Origin: Peribacillus simplex
Lineage (GTDB): Bacteria; Bacillota; Bacilli; Bacillales; DSM-1321
Length of the DNA stretch: 64,000 nucleotides
Direction: 5' to 3'
NCBI RefSeq assembly: GCF_001578185.1
Contig: NZ_CP011008.1
Location: 5,236,001-5,300,000 of the forward strand
Shown here: in pieces, positions 36,047 to 44,845 of the stretch
Layout of the letters: each line of letters opens with the position of its first letter
How positions within the stretch are numbered: position 1 is the first letter of the stretch
Notes under the pieces: generated by a model
The model's input: the letters and a program-made list of their open reading frames with translations, nothing else
Told to the model about the DNA's origin: nothing
The model's database searches: none
Program-made: the position numbers and the translations under genes

Positions 36047-37209
36047 TCATTCGTGACGCAGTGCTTGGATTGGATTTAATTTGGATGCCTTATTGGCAGG
36101 GAAAGCACCAAAGATTATACCGATTAAAATGGAGAATAAGAAGACTAACAGTGTCACCGACCATGAATAACTAATCGTTAAACTTGAAAAAACTGAAACC
36201 GATTTCGCGATCCCCAATCCAATTCCAACTCCCAACAGTCCCCCTAAGCAGCTCAAGACCATCGCTTCAATTAAAAACTGAAGAAGAATGGATTTTCGAT
36301 TTGAATTGCCTTTCTAATCCGATTTCCTTCGTCCTTTCTGAGACTGAGACCAGCATGATATTCATAATTCCAATTCCGCCTACAAGTAACGAAATACTCG
36401 CAATACCGCCAAGCATGAGAGTGAACGTATCCGACACAGAGCTCATTGTATCCATCAGATTTTCTTGATTGGACACCGAATAGTTATCACTCTGACCTGG
36501 AAATGATGTGGTCATCGTACCTTGTACCCGGTACATCGCCCTATCTAAGATATTCTCGTTCTCCGCTTTTAAATATACCGTTCCGATTGTCGTGCTGCCT
36601 GTAGCCCGTTCTGCAGCAGTGATCGGTGCAATGATTACATCATCCCCGCTCGATCCCATTGAGGTGCCTGCTGATTTCAAAACACCGATCACTCGATAGG
36701 AAACACCTCCGATAAGAACGCTTTGGTCCACCGCTTTTTGATTTTCAAAAAGCGCGTCGGCTGTATCTGACCCCATGACAACCACCTTAGAGCGTAATTC
36801 CGTTTCCATATCCGTCAAAAAACGACCTTGACTAAGCTTTAGATCCCTCACTGTTAAGTAGGATGAAGTTGTACCGACCATTGAGAACTGTGTCGAAGCT
36901 TCTCCGTTTTTAGCATAAACGCGTCCGGTGACTACAGGCAACTTCCGATATCCCGTCCAGATCTTTAAACTGTTCAATTGTGTCATCCGTCAGCTTCACG
37001 GAGTCGGTATCCGTGACACTTACCGTTAACAGGTTCGTTCCCAAGCTATTGATTTCGTCCTGAACGGACTGTGAGGAACCCTGCCCAATCGAAACCAGAA
37101 CGATTACAGAGGCAACTCCAATAATGATCCCGAGCATGGTCAACAATGCACGGACTTTATTGGATTTGATACTGCGTATAGCCATCTTCATTGATTCGCC
37201 CAGGTTCAA
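36047..37209 (-). pseudogene. Broken MacB/YknZ-type ABC transporter permease
   Basis: Three fragments in different frames make up one MacB-family permease. The N-terminal part (starting TTG at 37209 with GGAGGTG upstream; AIRSIKSNKVRALLTMLGIIIGVASVIV) runs to DLDGISEVA. The middle resumes in another frame at PVVTGRVYAKNGE and ends at SERTKEIGLE. The last part returns in a third frame at LIEAMVLSCLGGLLGVGIG and ends QALRHE. The first break (near 36930) is consistent with loss of two bases; the second (near 36270-36300) is a shift with possible small loss. The extracellular domain is otherwise intact, so inactivation seems recent. Normal members export peptides or drugs. Confidence 0.88.
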
Positions 37210-37897
37210 TCCAATCACCTCCGTTTTCAAATAGCTGACCATCCTGTATCCGTACGACACGAGTTGCTTCTTTTGCCACTTCCAAGTCATGCGTTATAAG
37301 AATGATTGTTTGTCCCTTTTCGTTTAAATCTTTCAGCATTTGCAGCACTTCTTTACTTGTTTTACTATCAAGAGCCCCTGTCGGCTCATCCGCCAATAAA
37401 ACGGGAGGGTTGCCTGCAAGCGCCCTAGCAATTGCAACCCTTTGCTGCTGCCCACCCGAAAGTTGAGCTGGCAAGTGATTCTTCCGGTCACTCAGGCCCA
37501 CCATATCAAGGCACGCATTGGACACTTCTCTTCTTTCCTTCACACTTGCCCCTCTATAAACCAGGGGAAGTTCCACATTCTCCAACGCTGTCAGTTTTGC
37601 CAACAGATTGAAGTTTTGAAAGATAAATCCTATTTTAATGTTACGAATGGCAGCTAACTCATTATCCTTCATCTTTTCCACTTCTTTTCCATCAAGAAGA
37701 AATTCACCTGTATCAGGCTTGTCAAGACAGCCAATCATATTCATGAACGTCGATTTCCCCGATCAGAAGGTCCGATGATAGAAATGAAATCTCCTTTATT
37801 GATTGTTAGGCATACATTTTGAAGTGCCATAACCGTATCTCCGCCTAATTCATACGATTTAGACATGTCCCCTGATTTTTATGATGGGGTTCGCCAT
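37157..37897 (-). pseudogene. Broken MacB/YknY-type ABC transporter ATPase
   Basis: From an ATG at 37897 (MANPIIKIR) the frame breaks at once: an extra G in a G-run near 37870 puts a stop after it. In the corrected frame SYELGGDTVMALQNVCLTINKGDFISIIGPS leads into Walker A, where a missing G near 37764 shifts the frame again. After that, FMNMIGCLDKPDTGEFLLDG through [32 protein letters not shown] to the stop is open. Two single-base indels in G-rich runs destroy translation of Walker A. The last 53 bases overlap the permease start region, as in intact operons. Sequencing error in the G-runs should be ruled out. Confidence 0.85.
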
Positions 37898-37898
37898 A

Positions 37899-38009
37899 TT
37901 ACTGGCCTCCCCTGCCGCTTGGCATTTCGCCACCGTTTGGCATCCCGCCTCCGAAACCAGTATCGTGAAGGAAGCCTAACTTTTCCTTAATGGTCGGATT
38001 TGATTTCAT
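37899..38009 (-). pseudogene. C-terminal remnant of a MacA/YknX-type membrane fusion protein
   Basis: A 36-codon open piece (MKSNPTIKEKLGFLHDTG, then FGGGMPNGGEMPSGRGGQ) ends one base before the ATPase start. The Gly/Pro/Met-rich end is the usual tail of Bacillus MacA-like adaptors. The remaining several hundred codons are missing, and unrelated sequence follows, so most of the gene has been deleted. Confidence 0.65.
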
Positions 38010-38182
38010 GGTCGTACATTTATGTCAGCCTTTACTCTCATTAATAATTACTATGTCGAACGAAAAAAGGTTTATTTCAAGATTTTAAATTTACAATATA
38101 TTCTGAAAAATATATACTGATACTGTTATCAGAAAAATTGGCAATCAAAACCAAAATAATATTCAATGAAGGGGGAACCAAC

Positions 38183-38521
38183 TTGGCATCAAACGATTCA
38201 ATAGCTAAGAAAACCGAGGTAAGCGCTTCCACAGACTACACTAAGATCGTCCAATCACAATCTTTTCAAGAGCTCCTAAGGAAAAAACGCAATTTCATCG
38301 TCCCACTATCCATCTTTTTCATGGTCTTTTATTTCACCTTACCCATACTGACTTCCTATTCTAAAGTTCTTAACTCTTATGCCTTCGGGGCTATCAGTTG
38401 GGCCTGGGTTTTTGCCTTCGCTCAATTTATCATGACCTGGACCTTATGCATCCTCTATTCCAAAAAAGCTGCGGCTTTTGACCAAATAGTAGAAAAAATC
38501 GTTAAAGAAGCGAAAGGATAA
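38183..38521 (+). CDS. DUF485 small membrane protein (YwcB/YjcH-like)
   Basis: 112 residues with two membrane helices: FIVPLSIFFMVFYFTLPILTSY and ISWAWVFAFAQFIMTWTLCILY. The block before them, SFQELLRKKRNF, is the DUF485 signature. Proteins of this family are encoded just upstream of acetate/monocarboxylate symporters, as here, and probably assist them. The start is TTG with GGGGG 7 nt upstream; the longer frame from 38138 begins before the ribosome site. It lies 13 nt before the symporter gene. Confidence 0.87.
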   Translation: MASNDSIAKKTEVSASTDYTKIVQSQSFQELLRKKRNFIVPLSIFFMVFYFTLPILTSYSKVLNSYAFGAISWAWVFAFAQFIMTWTLCILYSKKAAAFDQIVEKIVKEAKG

Positions 38522-38534
38522 AGGTGAATTTACA

Positions 38535-40073
38535 ATGAATATACTTGCTTTCATATTATTTTTAATCATTGTCGGGCTTACATTAGTCATTACCTATTTT
38601 GCTTCACGGCGCACCAAAACGACCGCGGACTTTTATACGGCGGACAGCAGCCTGACTGGCTGGCAGAATGGCTGGGCCATTGCGGGTGATTATATGTCCG
38701 CCGCCTCTTTTTTAGGAATAGCTGGGATGGTCGCACTCTCTGGATTTGATGGCTTTTTCTATAGTATAGGTTTTCTGGTTGCTTATCTGGTCGTTCTTTA
38801 TATCGTGGCCGAACCGCTCCGTAACCTTGGTAAGTATACACTTGCGGACATGATCGCTGCCCGTTTCAATGAAAAGAAAGTACGCGGGGTCGCTGCCCTT
38901 AACACCATTTCCATTTCAACCTTTTATATGATTGCCCAACTAGTCGGTGCAGGTGCCCTTATAAAACTCTTACTTGGAATTGATTATCTATACTCCGTCA
39001 TCATTGTAGGTATTTTAATGACCGTCTACGTCGTATTCGGCGGTATGACGGCCACCAGTTGGGTCCAAATCGTAAAGGCGATTTTATTGATGGCAGGTAC
39101 ATTCATCATCTCTATTATCGTGTTGGCGAAATTCGACTTTAGCGTGATCGAGATGTTCAAGCAAATGAAAACAGCCACCCCTTTAGGCGGCGATTTCCTC
39201 AACCCGGGTAACAAATTCAAGGATCCATTGGATACTTTATCCCTTAATTTGGCGCTTGTACTCGGTACTGCTGGACTTCCTCACATTCTCATCCGTTTCT
39301 TTACGGTAAAAGACGCCATCACAGCCCGTAAGTCCGTAGTATATGCCACTTGGATCATTGGCATCTTTTATATAATGACCATTTTCCTTGGCTTTGGAGC
39401 AGCAGCTTTTGTTGGATACGACAAAATCATAGCCGCGAATGCCGCCGGCAATATGGCTGCCCCGCTGCTTGCCGAAGCCATTGGAGGTGACTTCCTGTTC
39501 GCCTTTGTGTCTGCAGTTGCTTTCGCTACCATTTTAGCGGTTGTAGCAGGTCTCGTTTTATCTGCAGCCTCTGCTTTTGCCCATGACTTTTATGGCCACA
39601 TCATCCGAAAAGGTCAAGCTACTGACAAAGAACAGGTCGTTGCAGCTCGTTGGGCATCGATCGGAGTATCCATCCTCTCCATCATCCTTGCTTTATTTGC
39701 CCAAAACATGAATGTCGCTTTCCTTGTGTCACTTGCCTTTGCCGTCGCTGCTAGTGCCAATCTGCCAATCATTATCTTCACGGTATTCTGGAAACGTTTT
39801 AACACAGCTGGGGCTGTCACGGGTATGATAGTGGGGCTGGTCAGTTCTTTATTACTTGTTTTCCTAAGTCCCAATGTCTGGTCGCCGGTAGAGGGAGCCG
39901 CAATATTCGTAGGGGAGCCATTATTCCCACTTGCCAATCCAGGCATAGTCTCCATCCCAATTGGTTTTATCGCAGCCATCGTCGGAACCCTGCTGTCAAG
40001 CAAGAAGGCTGATGCCAAAAAGTTCGACGAAATATTGGTTACAGCTAACACTGGAATGAAAGACCCTTTATAA
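38535..40073 (+). CDS. Sodium:solute symporter, acetate/monocarboxylate type (ActP/YwcA-like)
   Basis: 512-residue SSS-family transporter with about 13 helices. ITYFASRRTKTTADFYTADSSLTGWQNGWAIAGDYMSAASFLGIAGMVA is the family opening, LPHILIRFFTVKDAITARKSVVYATWIIGIFY the sodium-site region, and GLVLSAASAFAHDFYGHI is typical of ActP proteins. Substrate is probably acetate or another short monocarboxylate, given the DUF485 partner gene upstream. A strong terminator follows. Confidence 0.9.
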   Translation: MNILAFILFLIIVGLTLVITYFASRRTKTTADFYTADSSLTGWQNGWAIAGDYMSAASFLGIAGMVALSGFDGFFYSIGFLVAYLVVLYIVAEPLRNLGKYTLADMIAARFNEKKVRGVAALNTISISTFYMIAQLVGAGALIKLLLGIDYLYSVIIVGILMTVYVVFGGMTATSWVQIVKAILLMAGTFIISIIVLAKFDFSVIEMFKQMKTATPLGGDFLNPGNKFKDPLDTLSLNLALVLGTAGLPHILIRFFTVKDAITARKSVVYATWIIGIFYIMTIFLGFGAAAFVGYDKIIAANAAGNMAAPLLAEAIGGDFLFAFVSAVAFATILAVVAGLVLSAASAFAHDFYGHIIRKGQATDKEQVVAARWASIGVSILSIILALFAQNMNVAFLVSLAFAVAASANLPIIIFTVFWKRFNTAGAVTGMIVGLVSSLLLVFLSPNVWSPVEGAAIFVGEPLFPLANPGIVSIPIGFIAAIVGTLLSSKKADAKKFDEILVTANTGMKDPL

Positions 40074-40096
40074 GCTGGCTTCATTATTAAATATTA

Positions 40097-40147
40097 AAAA
40101 GAGAAAGGAGATCAAGGTATTCACCTGTTCTCCTTTCTCTTTTATTT
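40097..40147 (+). terminator. Terminator of the symporter operon
   Basis: Perfect 15-bp stem AAAAGAGAAAGGAGA / TCTCCTTTCTCTTTT, then TATTT. Confidence 0.85.
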
Positions 40148-40205
40148 AGGTTGAAAATCTTCAAAATCAGTAAGGAAAATAAAAGTGGATTCCTTTACAA
40201 TTCAT

Positions 40206-40655
40206 CTAACTTCTCAATCTTATCTTCCTTCTATTGTATTTCGTTACTAGCTGGTTCATGACTTCTGCAAAGATCAGCCCCATTGCTATCGCACCAGCCA
40301 GCATGAAAGCCTTGGCGGCCAATTGAACGGCGACATTAAAATCATTTACGACAAAATGCTTCATCGCATCATATGACAAGCCTCCTGGCACGAGGGGGAT
40401 GATTCCCGATACATTAAAAATTGTGATCGGGGTTTTATACCTTTTAGCAAAATACTGGCTGATAACCGCAACGATAAATGCAGCCGCTAATGTTGCCATA
40501 ATGCTGTTTATCTCATTTTTAACCATAAAGAAGTATAAGACCCACCCTAACATCCCTACGCAACCACATTGAAACAATGAATTTTTCGGTACATTGAAGA
40601 TCACTCCAAAGGCAGCTGAGGCAATGAAACTTGTAATAAGCTGTGCAAACATCAT
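40206..40655 (-). CDS. Threonine/serine exporter, ThrE C-terminal-type subunit (YjjB-like)
   Basis: 149-residue membrane protein with four or five helices. The GIIPLVPGGLSYDAMKHFVVNDF segment is the conserved PLVPG motif of the ThrE_2/DUF3815 family. It is the shorter partner of the split ThrE exporter; the longer gene lies just upstream (16 nt). The ATG at 40655 follows GAGGGGGAAG; the longer frame would overlap the partner gene. It probably exports threonine, serine or a related small molecule such as succinate, as reported for YjjPB. Confidence 0.82.
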   Translation of the reverse strand: MMFAQLITSFIASAAFGVIFNVPKNSLFQCGCVGMLGWVLYFFMVKNEINSIMATLAAAFIVAVISQYFAKRYKTPITIFNVSGIIPLVPGGLSYDAMKHFVVNDFNVAVQLAAKAFMLAGAIAMGLIFAEVMNQLVTKYNRRKIRLRS

Positions 40656-40671
40656 TCTTCCCCCTCTAAAA

Positions 40672-41427
40672 TCATAAGAAAACAAACGCAGCCGATATTC
40701 CTGCCCCAATGGCTAAAGCAGTCAAACCTGCATCCGCACCCTTGGATAGACCCGAAACTAAATGCCCTGCAATTAAATCCCTGGCTGCATTAGTAATTAA
40801 CAGCCCTGGCACAAGCGGCATCACCGCTCCAATGATTATCGTGTCCAAATGACTTCCAACCCCAATATGGACAAAGAACATGGCCACTAAACCTACAACT
40901 AAAGAAGCTATAAATTCAGCAAAAAAACGAACTTCCAGTAACCAGTGCAAATAAAGCAGGCAAGAGAATCCCATCCCTCCAGCTATACAGGACCAGATGA
41001 AATCATTCCACTGTCCTTGGAACATGATTAAAAAACAGCCGCTCGCTATAAATGCAGCAAAAACCTGACCCCACATGGGATACCCCATCCCGGCCTTTTC
41101 GATTTCCTTTAACCGTAAATAGGCTTCCTCTGGTGACATTTCCTTGCTGGAAATGCTTCGGGATATACTGTTAACAAGCGTTACCTTATGTAAATCTGTA
41201 GATCGTTGGGAAACTCGAATTAATTTGGAGGCTGGGTGCATTCCATCCAGCGAAAAAATAATTCCTGTGGGGGTTGAAAAACTGTGGGAGTCACCGCATC
41301 CATACGCTGCAGCAATTCTAACCATCGTATCTTCCACCCTTGATGTTTCCGCTCCGTTCTGAAGCATGATTTTTCCCGCTAGTAAACATACATCTATAAT
41401 TTCATTGTACGGTAACTGATCTTCCAT
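40672..41427 (-). CDS. Threonine/serine exporter, ThrE N-terminal-type subunit (YjjP-like)
   Basis: 251 residues. A soluble start includes LLAGKIMLQNGAETSRVEDTMVRIAAAYG and FSTPTGIIFSL, and the rest has four or five membrane helices with GAVMPLVPGLLITNAARDLIAGHLVSGLSKGADAGLTALAIGAG, the PLVPG exporter motif. It is the larger half of a two-component ThrE exporter and is first in the operon. Substrate is inferred from family only. Confidence 0.85.
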   Translation of the reverse strand: MEDQLPYNEIIDVCLLAGKIMLQNGAETSRVEDTMVRIAAAYGCGDSHSFSTPTGIIFSLDGMHPASKLIRVSQRSTDLHKVTLVNSISRSISSKEMSPEEAYLRLKEIEKAGMGYPMWGQVFAAFIASGCFLIMFQGQWNDFIWSCIAGGMGFSCLLYLHWLLEVRFFAEFIASLVVGLVAMFFVHIGVGSHLDTIIIGAVMPLVPGLLITNAARDLIAGHLVSGLSKGADAGLTALAIGAGISAAFVFL

Positions 41428-41729
41428 TTTATCCTCTCCATCACTTTCTGCGTAATAACAGATAAACGATCTTACCAGTTTAAATCCACCTCATAATAGC
41501 CCAATTCCTCTGAAAAGGATATAAAAATATTACCTATTTAATTTATCAACACCATCTAATTGCGGTACATACAACCTTAGTACCATTATTCCCTTTATTT
41601 CTTGCTGAAACCGCTTGGTTAATAGAAAAATACAATAGTAAGTGAAGTATTTATAATGAAAAATGAATGCAGACACGAGGCCTGCATCCCTTTATAATAT
41701 ACCGTCATCATCCAATATATCCTGTACCT
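41428..41729. other. Intergenic region between the exporter and hydrolase genes
   Basis: 302 bp, AT-rich. A short stem AATGCAG / CTGCAT near 41667-41687 with minus-strand tail TCATTTTTC may terminate the hydrolase gene. Nothing else supported. Confidence 0.5.
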
Positions 41730-42536
41730 TTACACTCCTTTTTGTATAAAGCCATCTACGGTTTCATTAAACAAGTCGCTTTCTTCAATGAATGGACAAT
41801 GGCAACTATCTTCAAAGATTACTAGTTCGGAATTCGGAATGTTTTTATGCAAATGTTCCCCTGCAGCTACCGGGATGACTTTTTCAAGCCTTCCAAAACA
41901 GAGAAGTGTGGGAACATTGATTTTTGGCAAGAATTCACGATAGTCGACAATCGATTGATCAAATAGAATGGCACTGGCAATGGATTCTGGCATTTTGGTC
42001 ACTTCCCCGAGCATCCAGCTTGCATCCGCTACAGATAATTCATTTTTAAACATGGAGGCAAGGAAGCTTTGTAAAAATGGGGAACGGTTCGTTTGAATTT
42101 CAGTCATGAAGGCAATCAACGTGTCAATATCAAATGCGCCAATTTTAAAGTCGGGCCACTTAAAATCAGAGGCCAATTCATCGACAATCACAGTTGAATG
42201 AATATTTCCCTCACCGAATTGCTTGAGATAATCCCAGACGACAAAAGCCCCCATGGACCAGCCTACGAGTATGACATCCTGTAATCCCAGTTTACCAATG
42301 AACGCATGGAGATCTTTTGCATAAGCGGAGACTGTATTCCCGTAATGAACATGATTTGACTGGCCATGGCTTCTTAAATCAAGTAAGATCGTTCTATACT
42401 TTTCTGAAAAGTACGGAACTTGCCTTCTAAAGAACCGGCTGCTCATCCACACACCATGGATAAAAATAATTGGTCTCCCCTGGCCCTTTTCTTCATAAAA
42501 CAACCGAACGCCTTCTTCCACCTCAATAAATGCCAT
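41730..42536 (-). CDS. Alpha/beta-hydrolase fold protein
   Basis: 268 residues. Oxyanion segment FIHGVWMSS near residue 26, nucleophile Ser94 in VGWSMGAF, acid in TLLCFGRLEKVIP region and His in EDSCHCPFIEES near the end complete the usual triad, though which Asp or Glu acts is not certain. IPLDLRSHGQS-like LLDLRSHGQS follows the first strand. Similar proteins are lactonases, esterases or haloperoxidases, so substrate is open. A GGAGGGATGG ribosome site supports the start. Monocistronic. Confidence 0.82.
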   Translation of the reverse strand: MAFIEVEEGVRLFYEEKGQGRPIIFIHGVWMSSRFFRRQVPYFSEKYRTILLDLRSHGQSNHVHYGNTVSAYAKDLHAFIGKLGLQDVILVGWSMGAFVVWDYLKQFGEGNIHSTVIVDELASDFKWPDFKIGAFDIDTLIAFMTEIQTNRSPFLQSFLASMFKNELSVADASWMLGEVTKMPESIASAILFDQSIVDYREFLPKINVPTLLCFGRLEKVIPVAAGEHLHKNIPNSELVIFEDSCHCPFIEESDLFNETVDGFIQKGV

Positions 42537-42622
42537 TCCATCCCTCCTTCACGATATTTTCAAATCCATTCCCTATTATTTATTGCGTTTCATCTTTTAA
42601 CATTCCTTCCTATAAAAATATA

Positions 42623-42651
42623 TTGTCAAACATCATCTTAGAGTTGATAAT
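42623..42651 (+). promoter_or_regulatory. Predicted SigA promoter of the dicarboxylate symporter gene
   Basis: TTGTCA (42623-42628) and GATAAT (42646-42651) with a 17-bp spacer, about 47 bp before the start codon. Confidence 0.55.
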
Positions 42652-42697
42652 GAAGTATATTTTTATTGTATCTTCATCCTGAAAGGACGGAATTTTT

Positions 42698-43966
42698 ATG
42701 AAGAGTTTTATCAAAAACTATCGATCCTCCTTAATACTGCTCACTGCCATTATTATCGGTGGGATAGCGGGCGTCGTTTTCGGTGAGAAAACCTCGGTCA
42801 TACAGCCGCTAGGGGACTTATTTCTAAATCTTATGTTTACGATCATCGTGCCATTGGTATTTTTCAGCATTGCTTCAGCGATTGCCAATATGAGCGGAAT
42901 GAAGCGTCTCGGGAAAATCATGGGCAGTATCGTTGTCGTCTTCCTGACAACTGCCGCTTTAGCTGCTGTCATTGGGTTTATTGGGACAACCATCATCAAT
43001 CCCTTGGAAGGCACAGATACGACAGCCATTAAAGAACTGATGGAAAACAGTTCCTCTGAGGAGCACATCGAGAAAGTTTCTTTCTTCAGTCAACTGGTCA
43101 ACACAGTAACCGTATCTGATTTCCCAGAACTGTTATCCAGAAGCAATATGCTTCAGCTTATCGTTTTCTCGGTATTAATCGGACTTTCCACTGCATTGGT
43201 CGGTGAGAAGGCAAGACCGATTACTGAGTTTTTGACAGCGGGTACAGCTGTCATGATGAAAGTCGTTAAAATCGTCATGTACTATGCTCCAATTGGACTT
43301 GGTGCTTATTTTGCTGCGATTATCGGGCAGCTTGGGCCGCAGATTTTAGAAGGCTATGCTCGCACTTTCATTCTTTATCTAGTTTTAGCTTTGATTTATT
43401 ATTTTGGCTTCTTCACTTTGTATGCCTTTATCGCAGGTGGGAAAGATGGAGTTAACCTATTTTGGAAAAATGCCCTGGCACCTTCCATTACAGCCATCGC
43501 AACTTGTTCCAGTGCAGCGTCCATTCCAGTCAATCTGGAATCGGTCAAGAAAATGGGCGTGCCAAAGGATATAGCGGAGACTGTCATCCCACTCGGAGCC
43601 AACACTCATAAAGATGGTTCTGTATTCGGAGGGGTATTGAAAATCGTTTTCCTATTCAGCTTATTTGGAAAGGATATGACAAGCATTTCAAGCATTTTAA
43701 GTATACTTGCTGTTGCCTTTTTGGTTGGAGCCGTTATGGGCGCCATTCCTGGGGGCGGCATGATTGGGGAAATGCTGATTCTTAGTGTATTCGGCTTTCC
43801 TGTTGAAGTTCTGCCGATCATTGCGGTTATATCCACGATTATCGATGCTCCTGCTACACTGCTTAACTCAACAGGAAACACGGTTTGTGCCATGCTTGTC
43901 ACGCGGCTTGTTGAAGGGAAAAACTGGTTAAAACGAGCATTCGTTAAAGAAAATTCGGCGGTATGA
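42698..43966 (+). CDS. Dicarboxylate/amino acid:cation symporter (DAACS family)
   Basis: 422-residue glutamate-transporter-homologue fold (GltPh-like). Helices 1-6 begin with SLILLTAIIIGGIAGVVFGEK. The HP1 serine-rich hairpin is ATCSSAASIPVNLESVKKMGVPKDIAETVIPLGANTHKDG (TM7), and HP2/TM8 runs IPGGGMIGEMLILSVFGFP then IDAPATLLNSTGNTVCAMLV. Substrate could be glutamate/aspartate, C4-dicarboxylate or serine; the exact member is not assigned. AAAGGACGG ribosome site. Monocistronic with a strong terminator. Confidence 0.92.
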   Translation: MKSFIKNYRSSLILLTAIIIGGIAGVVFGEKTSVIQPLGDLFLNLMFTIIVPLVFFSIASAIANMSGMKRLGKIMGSIVVVFLTTAALAAVIGFIGTTIINPLEGTDTTAIKELMENSSSEEHIEKVSFFSQLVNTVTVSDFPELLSRSNMLQLIVFSVLIGLSTALVGEKARPITEFLTAGTAVMMKVVKIVMYYAPIGLGAYFAAIIGQLGPQILEGYARTFILYLVLALIYYFGFFTLYAFIAGGKDGVNLFWKNALAPSITAIATCSSAASIPVNLESVKKMGVPKDIAETVIPLGANTHKDGSVFGGVLKIVFLFSLFGKDMTSISSILSILAVAFLVGAVMGAIPGGGMIGEMLILSVFGFPVEVLPIIAVISTIIDAPATLLNSTGNTVCAMLVTRLVEGKNWLKRAFVKENSAV

Positions 43967-43980
43967 TTCTAAGATATAAG

Positions 43981-44014
43981 AACTGACTCCTGGTTAACCA
44001 GGAGTCAGTTTTTT
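43981..44014 (+). terminator. Terminator of the dicarboxylate symporter gene
   Basis: A 30-bp perfect palindrome (two 15-bp arms, AACTGACTCCTGGTT and its complement) followed by TTTTC, 15 nt after the stop. Confidence 0.85.
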
Positions 44015-44102
44015 CATTTTCACGAATTTCCTTCAAACCTTTTTTAATTGACAAGGGGTTCCTTACCCTCACATAGAATTAAAGATTGAAGGAGGGAATT
44101 AA

Positions 44103-44762
44103 ATGTTAATGAAATGCTTACCTGCTGCCATCCTTTTCACGGGATTATTATATATTTACTTGATACCGGAAGAGCCTTTATCCATAAAAATCATCTTCAA
44201 GATCGTTCCCATGTTATTGATTTTACTCTATGCCGGCGCAACAGGGCGAAGGCAGGATCGATACAAATCCTTAATACTTCTTGGTTTATTCTGTTGCATG
44301 CTTGGAGATGGATTGTTAATCTGGTTCGTCATCGGGCTTTCCGCCTTCTTGATCGGCCACCTTTTCTATATTTCCGCTTTCTTTAAACTATGGAGCTTTT
44401 CATGGCTTCGATTCGCAACGATTTTCCCAATTTGTGTTTACTCCACTTGGATTGGTCGTGAAATTGTACTTTCTTTAATTGAAAAAGGTGAAAATAGCCT
44501 CATCATCCCTGTAATCTGTTATGTAACGGTCATCTCCCTCATGGGCTGGGCGGCATTTATGACCGGAAATGCCGCGGCAATCATTGGCGGGGTCCTGTTC
44601 GTGATCTCGGACTCCATTTTATCCTGGAACAAATTTATCGATGATGTTGCCATTTCTGGTCCGTTGATCATGCTCACCTACTATGCAGCTCAGTTTTTCA
44701 TGGCTTACAGCATTCGTATGAAGCCTTCTTTCCATTTATCGAAAGGGTTGCCTATCCAGTGA
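44103..44762 (+). CDS. YhhN-family membrane protein (putative lysoplasmalogenase)
   Basis: 219 residues with seven or eight hydrophobic helices. The YhhN signature is visible as LFCCMLGDGLLIW and GGVLFVISDSILSWNKF, with the paired acidic residues of the proposed active site, and YYAAQFFMAYSI at the end. Vertebrate TMEM86B members hydrolyse lysoplasmalogen; the bacterial role is not established. GGAGGG precedes the start. Monocistronic. Confidence 0.85.
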   Translation: MLMKCLPAAILFTGLLYIYLIPEEPLSIKIIFKIVPMLLILLYAGATGRRQDRYKSLILLGLFCCMLGDGLLIWFVIGLSAFLIGHLFYISAFFKLWSFSWLRFATIFPICVYSTWIGREIVLSLIEKGENSLIIPVICYVTVISLMGWAAFMTGNAAAIIGGVLFVISDSILSWNKFIDDVAISGPLIMLTYYAAQFFMAYSIRMKPSFHLSKGLPIQ

Positions 44763-44801
44763 ATCCGAATATCTGTTCGTTCCACATGAAACATTCTCAT
44801 G

Positions 44802-44843
44802 AAAAAAGGCATTCACAGCTCTAATGGAACTGTGGACGCCTTT
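44802..44843 (-). terminator. Terminator of the RlmI-like methyltransferase gene
   Basis: Minus-strand imperfect stem AAAGGCGTCCACAG / CTGTGAATGCCTTT with loop, exit tail TTTTTT, directly after the stop. Confidence 0.75.
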
Positions 44844-44845
44844 CC

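Noticed and set aside
39614..40084. 156-codon minus-strand frame opposite the symporter
   Set aside because: Antisense shadow of a well-supported SSS transporter.
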